A DNA stretch of 64,000 nt from Sphingobacterium sp. UGAL515B_05 (GTDB lineage: Bacteria > Bacteroidota > Bacteroidia > Sphingobacteriales > Sphingobacteriaceae): positions 186,001-250,000 of the forward strand of contig NZ_CP109907.1 in assembly GCF_033097525.1 (NCBI RefSeq), in the 5' to 3' direction. The notes beneath the pieces were generated by a model. It saw only the letters and a program-made list of their open reading frames with translations. It did not search any database and was not told the DNA's origin. Positions 19,431 to 26,819 of this stretch are shown in pieces. Both the position numbers and the translations under genes were made by a program. Positions within the stretch are counted from its first letter, which is position 1. Each line of letters starts with the position of its first letter.

Positions 19431-19470
19431 TCCAAATTTAACACGTGCTTCATCTTAACTTAAATTTGGA
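19431..19470. promoter_or_regulatory. 11-bp perfect inverted repeat with back-to-back promoter-like elements
   Basis: Arms TCCAAATTTAA (19431-19441) and TTAAATTTGGA (19460-19470) are perfect reverse complements with an 18-bp spacer. Each arm contains TAAATTTG, an exact match to the Bacteroidota -7 consensus TAnnTTTG. On each strand a TTTA lies 20 nt upstream of that element, where a TTTG -33 box is expected. This reads either as overlapping divergent promoters for the transporter (-) and the hybrid regulator (+), or as a dimer operator. Confidence 0.6.
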
Positions 19471-19616
19471 CTTCGCAAAAACATTTATTTATGTAACATT
19501 TTTTTAAAAACGTTAAAACACTAAAAATCTGACAGTTAAACTAAGTCTGTTTTTTAAAACTTTCACTTTTTAAACAGAAAATTTAGAAAATGATACATTT
19601 TTGAAGGCTCCTATTT

Positions 19617-19635
19617 TAGTGTAAAATATACACTA
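19617..19635. promoter_or_regulatory. inverted repeat upstream of the hybrid regulator gene
   Basis: TAGTGTA and TACACTA form a perfect 7-bp inverted repeat with a 5-nt spacer, ending 64 nt before the regulator ATG. It could be an operator or an mRNA leader stem-loop. No T-run follows, so it is not a terminator. Confidence 0.4.
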
Positions 19636-19699
19636 ACACTATCCCTGTTATCCTAAAAAATCTAAATAATGTATATTCGGATATTTAAGGGGAAAAATC

Positions 19700-22453
19700 A
19701 TGGGAAAATATTTCATTTTTAGTGGCATATTGACCTTGCTTCTTTTTTGTGGATGTCAACCAATGGTCCGAAAGAAAAAGCAGGTGATCGCTTTTTCGCA
19801 GTGTATCGGAAACGATGCCTGGCGACAAACGATGCTCGAGGAAATGAAAAGGGAACTTTCCTTCAATCCTGATATTGACTTTCTTTATCGCGACGCACAT
19901 GGCGACAATAATGTACAGATCAATCAAATTCGCGAATTAGTCAAACAGGATATCGATCTTCTGATTGTATCCCCAAATGAGGCCGAGCCACTCACGCCAA
20001 TTGTGGATTCTGTATTCCAACGCAATATACCTGTCATCGTAACAGACCGTAAGACGTCATCCGGCCAATATAATGCTTATGTGGGCGCCGACAATCTCGC
20101 CATCGGGAAACTGGCCGGTCAATATAGCCGCACGATTTTGCAAGGAAAGGGTTCGGTCGGATTAGTCACAGGGCTATCGGGCACTTCGGCTTCAATAGAG
20201 CGTGAAAAAGGCTTTATGCAGCAAATTGGAGATGCCACAGCGGTTCGGGTGAGCGGCGTCATTCACGGCGGCTGGGAGAAAAATAAAGCCTATCTGGAAA
20301 TGCGTAAGCATATAAACGTCATGAGCCAGAGTGATATCATCTTTACATTCAATGATCAGATGGCCATGGGGGTAAAAAAAGCATTGGACGAAGCCCAGAT
20401 CAAAAAGGATATTAAGATAATTGGTGTTGATGCTCTTCCTGGTCCCGGAAATGGCCTTGAACAGATCATACAGGGCAAAATGTTTGCTTCCATACTCTAT
20501 CCCACTGGCGGGGCCGAAGCCATTCGAACGGCCTTGGCTATCATCAACCACCAAAACTACCGCCGCGAGAATATCCTCGCAACCTCAGTCATCGATAAAA
20601 CCAACGCGGAGTTGCTTGCCCTGCAGTCGGATAAAATAAAACAACAGCAGCTCGATATTGACAAAAGACAGGAGTTCATTACAGAACAGAATAAGATTTA
20701 CCAAAGCCAAAAGTCCGTTCTTAATGTATTGGTCGTTAGCTTGGTGCTAGCTGTTGTCTTTGGGGGAATTTCTATTATCGTGATCAGGAGCAACTGGGAA
20801 AAGAACAAACATCTGGAAATCCAGAATAGCGAGATTCTTGCGCAACAAAAACAGATCGTCGAAATGAACAGTCAAATTCAGCAAGCGGCAGAAATCAAAA
20901 ATAATTTCTTCACCAATATCTCGCATGAATTTAAAACCCCGCTAACCCTTATCATCGCGCCTATCGAGGACCTTGAATTACGAAAAGATCTTACCGAAGA
21001 GGTCAGAGAACAGCTGTCACGCATCAAACGGAATGCAAAAAAACTACAACGTTTGGTCAGCGACCTCATTGATATCCATCGCATCAGTAAATCGAAGATT
21101 AAGCTACATGCGGCCATCGTTTACATTGACCCATTTATTCAGCAGGTAATAGGTAGTTTCAAGCCCTTATTTAAGAAAAACAGGATCTCCGTCAGTTATG
21201 TCAACAAAACAAGCTTGAAAGAGGTTTGGATGGACGAATACCTGATGGAACAGGTCTTATCCAATTTATTGTCCAACGCGATCAAACATACGGCGGCAAG
21301 TGGCAGAATTGAAATTATATTGGAAGAAAACAATTTCAAAGACTATTTCTATCTACGGGTTTTGGATAATGGCCTGGGGATTGCCCCAAGTGATATTGAG
21401 CACATTTTTGATCCATTTTATCAGGGCGCCAGTAGCCGTAATGGCTCCGGAATCGGCCTCGCCTACACCAAACAGATCATCGAACTGCATCATGGCCAAA
21501 TCACTGTGAGTAGCAAACCCGGCCATGGGTCGATATTCACCCTACGTATGCCAATTGGAAATAGTCACTACGAGCCTGCTGAACTGGCCGATTTCGACAA
21601 GGGAGAAAAACCGCTGTTTCAACAAGACGACATAGTGGACGCCACACGAAAGATGGTAGACAACAATCTTTCTTTTCGATCCAACAGATCAAAAAGTATT
21701 ATGGTCGTTGAAGATAATGATGAGATCAGAGATTATCTCCGCTCCCTCTTAGAAAGGGATTACAATCTTTTCCTGGCAAAAGATGTGCAACAAGCCAATG
21801 GAATGTTGAAGACACATTTTCCAGATCTAGTCATTACGGATATTATGCTTCCCGATGGTAGCGGTCTGGATATTCTAAAGGACATCAAAGCATTTTATCA
21901 GACCGCACATATTCCCGTCATCTTACTGAGTGCGCTCGCCAACGAAGATACGATGCTCGAAGGAAGTAAATTGATGGCTGATGACTACATTACTAAGCCA
22001 TTCAACGCCGAATTACTGCGGACACGGATTTCAAACATCCTACAGTCACGCCATCAGCTTAAAGAAAAATACAGCAGCAATGTGGAACAGTTTGATAGCG
22101 CTCAAGCGGAGCAGGTCAATGATAACGATAGACGTTTTCTGAACAATTTCTCAGCGATTGTCGAATCCAAATTATCAGACCCGCGATTGAGTGTCGATGG
22201 CATTGCCAACGAGCTTCATCTCTCCCGCGTGCAGCTCTACCGTAAAGTCAAACAGTTACTTGACTGCAGCGTCAATGATTACATTATCGAGCGAAGATTA
22301 AAGAAAGCCAAAAGCCTCATGGCTGAAGGACTAAACATCAACGAAATATTTAGCAGTGTCGGTTTTTCCTCAGCATCCTATTTCGCTTCCGCCTTTAAAA
22401 AGAAATATGGCCAGTCCCCAAGTACTTATAAAAAAGAACTTGACAAAAAATAG
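19700..22453 (+). CDS. hybrid two-component system regulator with periplasmic sugar-binding domain (fructan sensor)
   Basis: This 917-residue one-protein signalling system starts with a short signal (LLLFCGCQ). A periplasmic binding-protein-like domain follows (about 30-310, Peripla_BP_4 type: VIAFSQCIGNDAWRQTM, VIVTDRKTS, IIGVDALPGPGNG). Then come a membrane helix (338-362), a short coiled coil, HisKA with NISHEFKTPL (phospho-His near 409), and a HATPase domain with SNLLSNAIKHT and GSGIGLA. The receiver domain has VITDIMLPDGSG (phospho-Asp near 713) and the tail is an AraC-type DNA-binding domain (about 815-917). This architecture matches the fructose-binding regulator of the Bacteroides levan locus. 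It should switch on the divergent fructan genes. AAGGGG lies just before the ATG. Confidence 0.95.
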   Translation: MGKYFIFSGILTLLLFCGCQPMVRKKKQVIAFSQCIGNDAWRQTMLEEMKRELSFNPDIDFLYRDAHGDNNVQINQIRELVKQDIDLLIVSPNEAEPLTPIVDSVFQRNIPVIVTDRKTSSGQYNAYVGADNLAIGKLAGQYSRTILQGKGSVGLVTGLSGTSASIEREKGFMQQIGDATAVRVSGVIHGGWEKNKAYLEMRKHINVMSQSDIIFTFNDQMAMGVKKALDEAQIKKDIKIIGVDALPGPGNGLEQIIQGKMFASILYPTGGAEAIRTALAIINHQNYRRENILATSVIDKTNAELLALQSDKIKQQQLDIDKRQEFITEQNKIYQSQKSVLNVLVVSLVLAVVFGGISIIVIRSNWEKNKHLEIQNSEILAQQKQIVEMNSQIQQAAEIKNNFFTNISHEFKTPLTLIIAPIEDLELRKDLTEEVREQLSRIKRNAKKLQRLVSDLIDIHRISKSKIKLHAAIVYIDPFIQQVIGSFKPLFKKNRISVSYVNKTSLKEVWMDEYLMEQVLSNLLSNAIKHTAASGRIEIILEENNFKDYFYLRVLDNGLGIAPSDIEHIFDPFYQGASSRNGSGIGLAYTKQIIELHHGQITVSSKPGHGSIFTLRMPIGNSHYEPAELADFDKGEKPLFQQDDIVDATRKMVDNNLSFRSNRSKSIMVVEDNDEIRDYLRSLLERDYNLFLAKDVQQANGMLKTHFPDLVITDIMLPDGSGLDILKDIKAFYQTAHIPVILLSALANEDTMLEGSKLMADDYITKPFNAELLRTRISNILQSRHQLKEKYSSNVEQFDSAQAEQVNDNDRRFLNNFSAIVESKLSDPRLSVDGIANELHLSRVQLYRKVKQLLDCSVNDYIIERRLKKAKSLMAEGLNINEIFSSVGFSSASYFASAFKKKYGQSPSTYKKELDKK

Positions 22454-22474
22454 CCCATTAGGTGTGCCTACAAA

Positions 22475-22699
22475 TTAGAACTGTCCTTTCCGCTTGAATA
22501 AGCAAAAACTGATCAATAGAAATATGACGAGCATCAGTAAGTTCCTGTAGTCTAGCCGTGCAAGGGAATCATTCTCAGATAAGATATTCATTACCGCATT
22601 ATATGCCCCAGTATAAGGGATAAAATTCGAAAAACTTTTCTGTGCGACAAGCACGGAAAAGACCAACATAAACATGCCTATTCCAATTGGGTAGATCAT
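22475..22699 (-). CDS. small two-helix membrane protein or permease relic
   Basis: This frame encodes 74 residues with two hydrophobic stretches (about 3-19 and 50-67) joined by a soluble loop, and it ends in a basic tail (LFKRKGQF). The look of a membrane span, an IPY loop and a final helix followed by Lys/Arg resembles the C-terminus of multi-pass ABC-2-type permeases. It may be a surviving fragment of such a gene instead of a genuine small protein. No clear Shine-Dalgarno precedes the ATG. It converges with the hybrid regulator (21 nt between stops). I do not recognise a family; existence as an expressed gene is uncertain. Confidence 0.35.
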   Translation of the reverse strand: MIYPIGIGMFMLVFSVLVAQKSFSNFIPYTGAYNAVMNILSENDSLARLDYRNLLMLVIFLLISFCLFKRKGQF

Positions 22700-22821
22700 T
22701 TAAGATGATCAATTTTTCCTACTCCACAAAAAATTACACAAAAAAAATAGAAATATAACATGACAATAAAAAGGCGGTAAATCTTTATATTCAACTGCGG
22801 TAAAATTAGCTATTCACAGCG

Positions 22822-22859
22822 TATTAATACTTTATTAATGGACTATTAATTGAGTTAAT
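22822..22859 (+). promoter_or_regulatory. array of TATTAAT heptamers with 11-bp period upstream of the GH99-like operon
   Basis: TATTAAT occurs exactly at 22822-22828, 22833-22839 and 22844-22850, separated by 4-nt spacers (ACTT, GGAC). A related AGTTAAT follows at 22853-22859. The array ends 35 nt before the ATG at 22895. Heptamers with 4-nt spacers are the documented binding format of SARP-type winged-helix activators in Streptomyces. The same motif in the same orientation relative to its gene appears upstream of the SusC at 36154. Confidence 0.55.
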
Positions 22860-22894
22860 CGATATTTAGCAGAATAACTTAATTATAAATCGAT

Positions 22895-24139
22895 ATGATA
22901 GCTAAAACGCTCAAATTCCATCTTCTTGGCATCTACCTGCTTTTTTCGGTAGGCTTACTATTCGCACAAAAACAATACGATTCCTATCGCGGCCTCGTTA
23001 TGGCCGGCTACCAAGGCTGGTTCAATAGTCCTACTGATGGTGCAGACCGCGGATGGTACCATTACCGTGGTAAAAACGGATTCCAACCCGGTTCTACAAA
23101 TATCGATTTTTGGCCAGACGTCAGCACCTATCAAATAACCTATGACAGTCCTTTTATGACAAAAGATGGAAAGCCCGCTAAACTCTATAGCGCACATGAC
23201 TATTCTTCGGTAAACCTTCATTTTAAATGGATGCAACAATACGGAATCGATGGTGTATTTATGCAACGATTCGTGGGTGAGATTGCTAACCCCAGTGGTC
23301 GCAACCACTTCAACACAGTGTTGACTTCGGCTATTCGTTCAGCCAATGAATTTGATCGCGCCATCTGCGTCATGTACGACCTTAGCGGAATTAAAGATGG
23401 TGACGACAAAATCCTAATGGACGATGTAGCCGCCCTTGAAAAAGAATGGAACCTCAAAAAGCGTGATCGCGCCAAAACCTATCTTTTTCATCATGGCAAA
23501 CCACTGATTGCCGTTTGGGGTATCGGATTTAACGACGGTCGCAAATATAATCTCAAAACAGCCGAACGGATTGTCAATTACCTCAAACAAAACGGCTATA
23601 GCGTGCTTCTTGGCGTACCGACTTATTGGCGTGAATTGCGTCAGGATACCGAATCCGATCCATTTTTGCATGAACTCATCAAAAAATCAGATATCATTAT
23701 GCCTTGGTTTGTTGGTCGATATAATCAGGCCGGATTCGATCAGTTCAAATCCCTGATCAAAGATGATATGGACTGGTGCAAACAACATCAAATCGATTAT
23801 GCTCCACTTTGCTTCCCGGGATTCTCCTGGACGAACATGACCGGTAGCTCCCGTGCTTTTGTCCCACGTGATTCCGGAAATTTCCTGTGGAAACAATTAC
23901 AGTATAACCTTTCTATTGGTGCTCAAATGCTCTACATCGCCATGTTTGATGAAGTCGATGAAGGTACCGCCATATTCAAGACACTGCATCAAAAAGATGT
24001 CCCACTTAATGGAACAGGCTCATTTGTCGGTATTGAAGATAATCTTCCAAATGATCATTATCTTTGGTTAACCGGACAGGCAAGCAAATACCTAAAAACC
24101 AAAACCGCAGCCCCCGTAAAACAACCAAAAAGAAACTAA
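22895..24139 (+). CDS. GH71/GH99-like secreted glycoside hydrolase
   Basis: A 414-residue protein with a signal peptide (to about FAQ, residue 25). MAGYQGWFNSPTDGADRGWYHY at about 36-57 is characteristic of GH71/GH99-like proteins, which share an (alpha/beta)8 barrel. Other matching segments are HFKWMQQYGIDGVFMQRFVGE near residue 120 and IIMPWFVGRYNQ near 270. GH99 members are endo-alpha-1,2-mannosidases or mannanases and GH71 members are alpha-1,3-glucanases. Given the GH92 and GH95 genes nearby, an alpha-mannoside target is plausible but not shown. It is the first gene of a two-gene operon, with GH95 starting 3 nt after its stop. Confidence 0.82.
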   Translation: MIAKTLKFHLLGIYLLFSVGLLFAQKQYDSYRGLVMAGYQGWFNSPTDGADRGWYHYRGKNGFQPGSTNIDFWPDVSTYQITYDSPFMTKDGKPAKLYSAHDYSSVNLHFKWMQQYGIDGVFMQRFVGEIANPSGRNHFNTVLTSAIRSANEFDRAICVMYDLSGIKDGDDKILMDDVAALEKEWNLKKRDRAKTYLFHHGKPLIAVWGIGFNDGRKYNLKTAERIVNYLKQNGYSVLLGVPTYWRELRQDTESDPFLHELIKKSDIIMPWFVGRYNQAGFDQFKSLIKDDMDWCKQHQIDYAPLCFPGFSWTNMTGSSRAFVPRDSGNFLWKQLQYNLSIGAQMLYIAMFDEVDEGTAIFKTLHQKDVPLNGTGSFVGIEDNLPNDHYLWLTGQASKYLKTKTAAPVKQPKRN

Positions 24140-24142
24140 AAG

Positions 24143-26629
24143 ATGAAAATAAAAACGTTCCTATACTGCGCACTGCTACTGATGGGCAACACTACAATTA
24201 AGGCACAGCAGTCCACTAAAATAATAGATGCCCCAGCTAGTCAGCGGCAACATAAGATCACGCAATTCTGGACAGACCGCACACAGATTCAATCGGCTGC
24301 AAGTCTCTCCGCAGGCCCTTTAACGTTATCCTATGCACGTCCCGCAGGAGTTTGGGAGGAAGCTCTACCGCTCGGTAACGGTCAGCTCGGTGCCATGGTT
24401 TTTGGTGGTGTCGCCGATGAACGCGTCCAACTGAACGAAAGTACACTTTGGGCCGGTCATCCGCAGGATCCCAATAATCCCAAGGGGAAAATGTATCTGC
24501 CCCGGATACAACAACTTCTTTTTGAAGGTAAAAATAAAGAAGCAATCGACCTTGCAGACACAACGTTGATGGGCTTACCCAAAAACATCAAACCCTATCA
24601 GTCGCTTGGCGAACTATGGTTTGATATGCCCCATCTTAAAGCTGAACAGTATATGCGCTCGCTTGATCTTGAGCGTGCATTGCAACAAACAAGCTACGTG
24701 TATAATGGTGTCAAGTTCTTTCGCGAGTCATTCATTTCAGCTCCTGCCAACGCGATGGTCATGCATTATACAGCAAACAAGAAACAGGCACTCGATTTAA
24801 ACTTCACCTGGAAAAGAACCCAGGATTTCAGTTGCACCGCTGATCCGACAGATCCTACGCAATTGCTACTTCAGGGGCAGATTGGCCAATCTGCTCATGC
24901 CCATGAGCGCGGAACAAAGTTTGCCGCAATTGCAAAAGTAATCCTTAAAGGCGGTAAACTTATCAATGCAGACGGCCGCATAGCGATTACCGGAGCAGAT
25001 GAGATTACCATCATCGTCACCGCTGCTACTGATTATCCCGGATTGAAGCATATCGCCTATCCACAAACCCCGGTGGATATTGATCCACTTGCAAGCTGCC
25101 GCAAGGTAATCAGTAGCCTGAACAAACAGCATTATCAACAGTTAAAACAAGCTCATATAGAAGATTATCAACAGTATTTTAATCGGGTCAAGTTGAATCT
25201 TCCAGATCCAGAACAAGATAAACTCGCAAAACTACCCACTGATTCACTCATTCGGCTGACAAAAGAATTGCAAAAGGTACCTAATACTTTAGTCAACAAA
25301 TTCTTTCAGTTTGGTCGTTACCTTTTAATCAGCAGTTCACGTCCAGGACATATGCCGGCAAATTTGCAGGGCTTATGGGCTTGGCAGATGGATCCACCTT
25401 GGAATGCTGATTTTCATACCAATATTAATTTGCAAATGAACTATTGGCCCGCTGAGGTAACCAATCTTTCTGAATTGCATAAGCCCCTATTTGACCTCAC
25501 AAAGGCATTAATCCCTTTTGGTGAGCGTACCGCAAGCAAGCTTTATGGAGCCAAAGGCTGGGTGGTACATCATCTCACCGATGCCTGGGGCTACACAGCT
25601 CCAGCCGATGGGGTACAGGGCATTTGGCCAATGGGATCGGCCTGGATGGCGCAGCACCCCTGGGAACATTATAACTATACTGGCGACCGAGAATTTTTAA
25701 AAGTCCAGGCTTATCCTATTATGAAAGGAGCGGCTGAATTTATTTTGGATTTTATGGTCAAAATCCCCCAAGGTAAATCATTTGCCGGTTATTGGACCAC
25801 CAACCCTTCGCATTCCCCTGAGAATAGTTTTATCCTACCATCGGGTGAAGTTTCCAGTTTTACCTACGGTGCCACCATGGATACACAGATTATCCGCGAC
25901 CTCCTGCAAAATTGTGTTGAAGCTACAAAGCTCTTAGATTGCGATCCTGATTTCAGACAACGCTGTCAAGCTGCCTTAACCAAACTTATTCCAACACAAA
26001 TCAGCAAAGAAACAGGTCGCATTATGGAATGGATCGAAGATTATAAAGAGACTGAGGTAAATCACAGGCATACGTCACATTTATTTGGTTTGCATCCGAG
26101 CAACCAGATTTCAATCGTTAATACGCCCGAACTAGCCGAAGCTGCAAAAAAGACGCTATTAAGTCGGGGCGATCATGGCACAGGTTGGAGTCTGGCCTGG
26201 AAAATCAATATGTGGAATAGATTGCATGACGGAGAACATGCCTACCGCTTATTGTATAACCTGATCAGTGATAAGACACTGCCCAATCTGTTCGATAATC
26301 ACCCACCCTTCCAGATTGACGGGAACTTTGGCGCAACCGCAGCGATTGCCGAAATGCTGCTGCAAAGTCAGGTCAGGGACAAAAACAACAATTACCTCAT
26401 CGAGCTGCTACCCGCTTTAAGCCACAACATGGATCAGGGAAGCGTAACCGGACTTAAAGCAAGAGGAAATCGTACGGTGAATATACAGTGGGAAAACGGT
26501 AAGCTTAAGAAAGCTGAAATCCTCCCCAGCAGTAATGGTCCGGTCTGTATCAGCTATGCAGGTAAACAGATCGAACGGAATGGAACAAAAGGTACAGCAG
26601 TCTTGATTACCCCCGATATGTTTCAATAA
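24143..26629 (+). CDS. GH95-family alpha-L-fucosidase/alpha-L-galactosidase-like enzyme
   Basis: This 828-residue secreted enzyme (signal to about KAQ, residue 22) begins its N-terminal domain with RPAGVWEEALPLGNGQLGAMVFG and VQLNESTLWAGHPQDPNNP. The (alpha/alpha)6 barrel carries NINLQMNYWPAEVTN (about 427), PSHSPENSF with the probable acid Glu (about 558), HRHTSHLFGLHPS and DGNFGATAAIAEMLL (Asp about 726), all matching GH95. Known members remove alpha-1,2-linked L-fucose, or L-galactose in plant glycans, with inversion. It ends before a strong hairpin terminator and is translationally close-coupled to the GH99-like gene. Which terminal sugar it prefers cannot be decided here. Confidence 0.94.
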   Translation: MKIKTFLYCALLLMGNTTIKAQQSTKIIDAPASQRQHKITQFWTDRTQIQSAASLSAGPLTLSYARPAGVWEEALPLGNGQLGAMVFGGVADERVQLNESTLWAGHPQDPNNPKGKMYLPRIQQLLFEGKNKEAIDLADTTLMGLPKNIKPYQSLGELWFDMPHLKAEQYMRSLDLERALQQTSYVYNGVKFFRESFISAPANAMVMHYTANKKQALDLNFTWKRTQDFSCTADPTDPTQLLLQGQIGQSAHAHERGTKFAAIAKVILKGGKLINADGRIAITGADEITIIVTAATDYPGLKHIAYPQTPVDIDPLASCRKVISSLNKQHYQQLKQAHIEDYQQYFNRVKLNLPDPEQDKLAKLPTDSLIRLTKELQKVPNTLVNKFFQFGRYLLISSSRPGHMPANLQGLWAWQMDPPWNADFHTNINLQMNYWPAEVTNLSELHKPLFDLTKALIPFGERTASKLYGAKGWVVHHLTDAWGYTAPADGVQGIWPMGSAWMAQHPWEHYNYTGDREFLKVQAYPIMKGAAEFILDFMVKIPQGKSFAGYWTTNPSHSPENSFILPSGEVSSFTYGATMDTQIIRDLLQNCVEATKLLDCDPDFRQRCQAALTKLIPTQISKETGRIMEWIEDYKETEVNHRHTSHLFGLHPSNQISIVNTPELAEAAKKTLLSRGDHGTGWSLAWKINMWNRLHDGEHAYRLLYNLISDKTLPNLFDNHPPFQIDGNFGATAAIAEMLLQSQVRDKNNNYLIELLPALSHNMDQGSVTGLKARGNRTVNIQWENGKLKKAEILPSSNGPVCISYAGKQIERNGTKGTAVLITPDMFQ

Positions 26630-26739
26630 GGGAGTGTTCATCCAAATTTGAGCTGCTTACCATAATTTTGGTTGTTCAGTTTAAAGCAAGGTGAACATCT
26701 TATCGCAAATAGCTAATGGAAAACAGCTATCTATAAACT

Positions 26740-26774
26740 AAAGCGCTGTTGATCGACGATCAACAGCGCTTTTT
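26740..26774. terminator. bidirectional intrinsic terminator
   Basis: A perfect 16-bp palindromic stem (left arm from 26740, right arm to 26772, one central base) is followed by a T-run on the plus strand and by A/T-rich sequence on the other. It sits between the convergent GH95 (+) and GH92 (-) genes and should stop transcription from both sides. Confidence 0.88.
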
Positions 26775-26819
26775 AATTTTTTTACTTTCTGGCATACACA
26801 TGCTGGTAAGCAGGCTTTG

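Noticed and set aside
22857-22896. Nine-bp direct repeat AATCGATAT flanking the GH99-like start codon region
   Set aside because: Only two copies, A/T-rich, and the second overlaps the start codon; it may be chance and is less regular than the heptamer array beside it.
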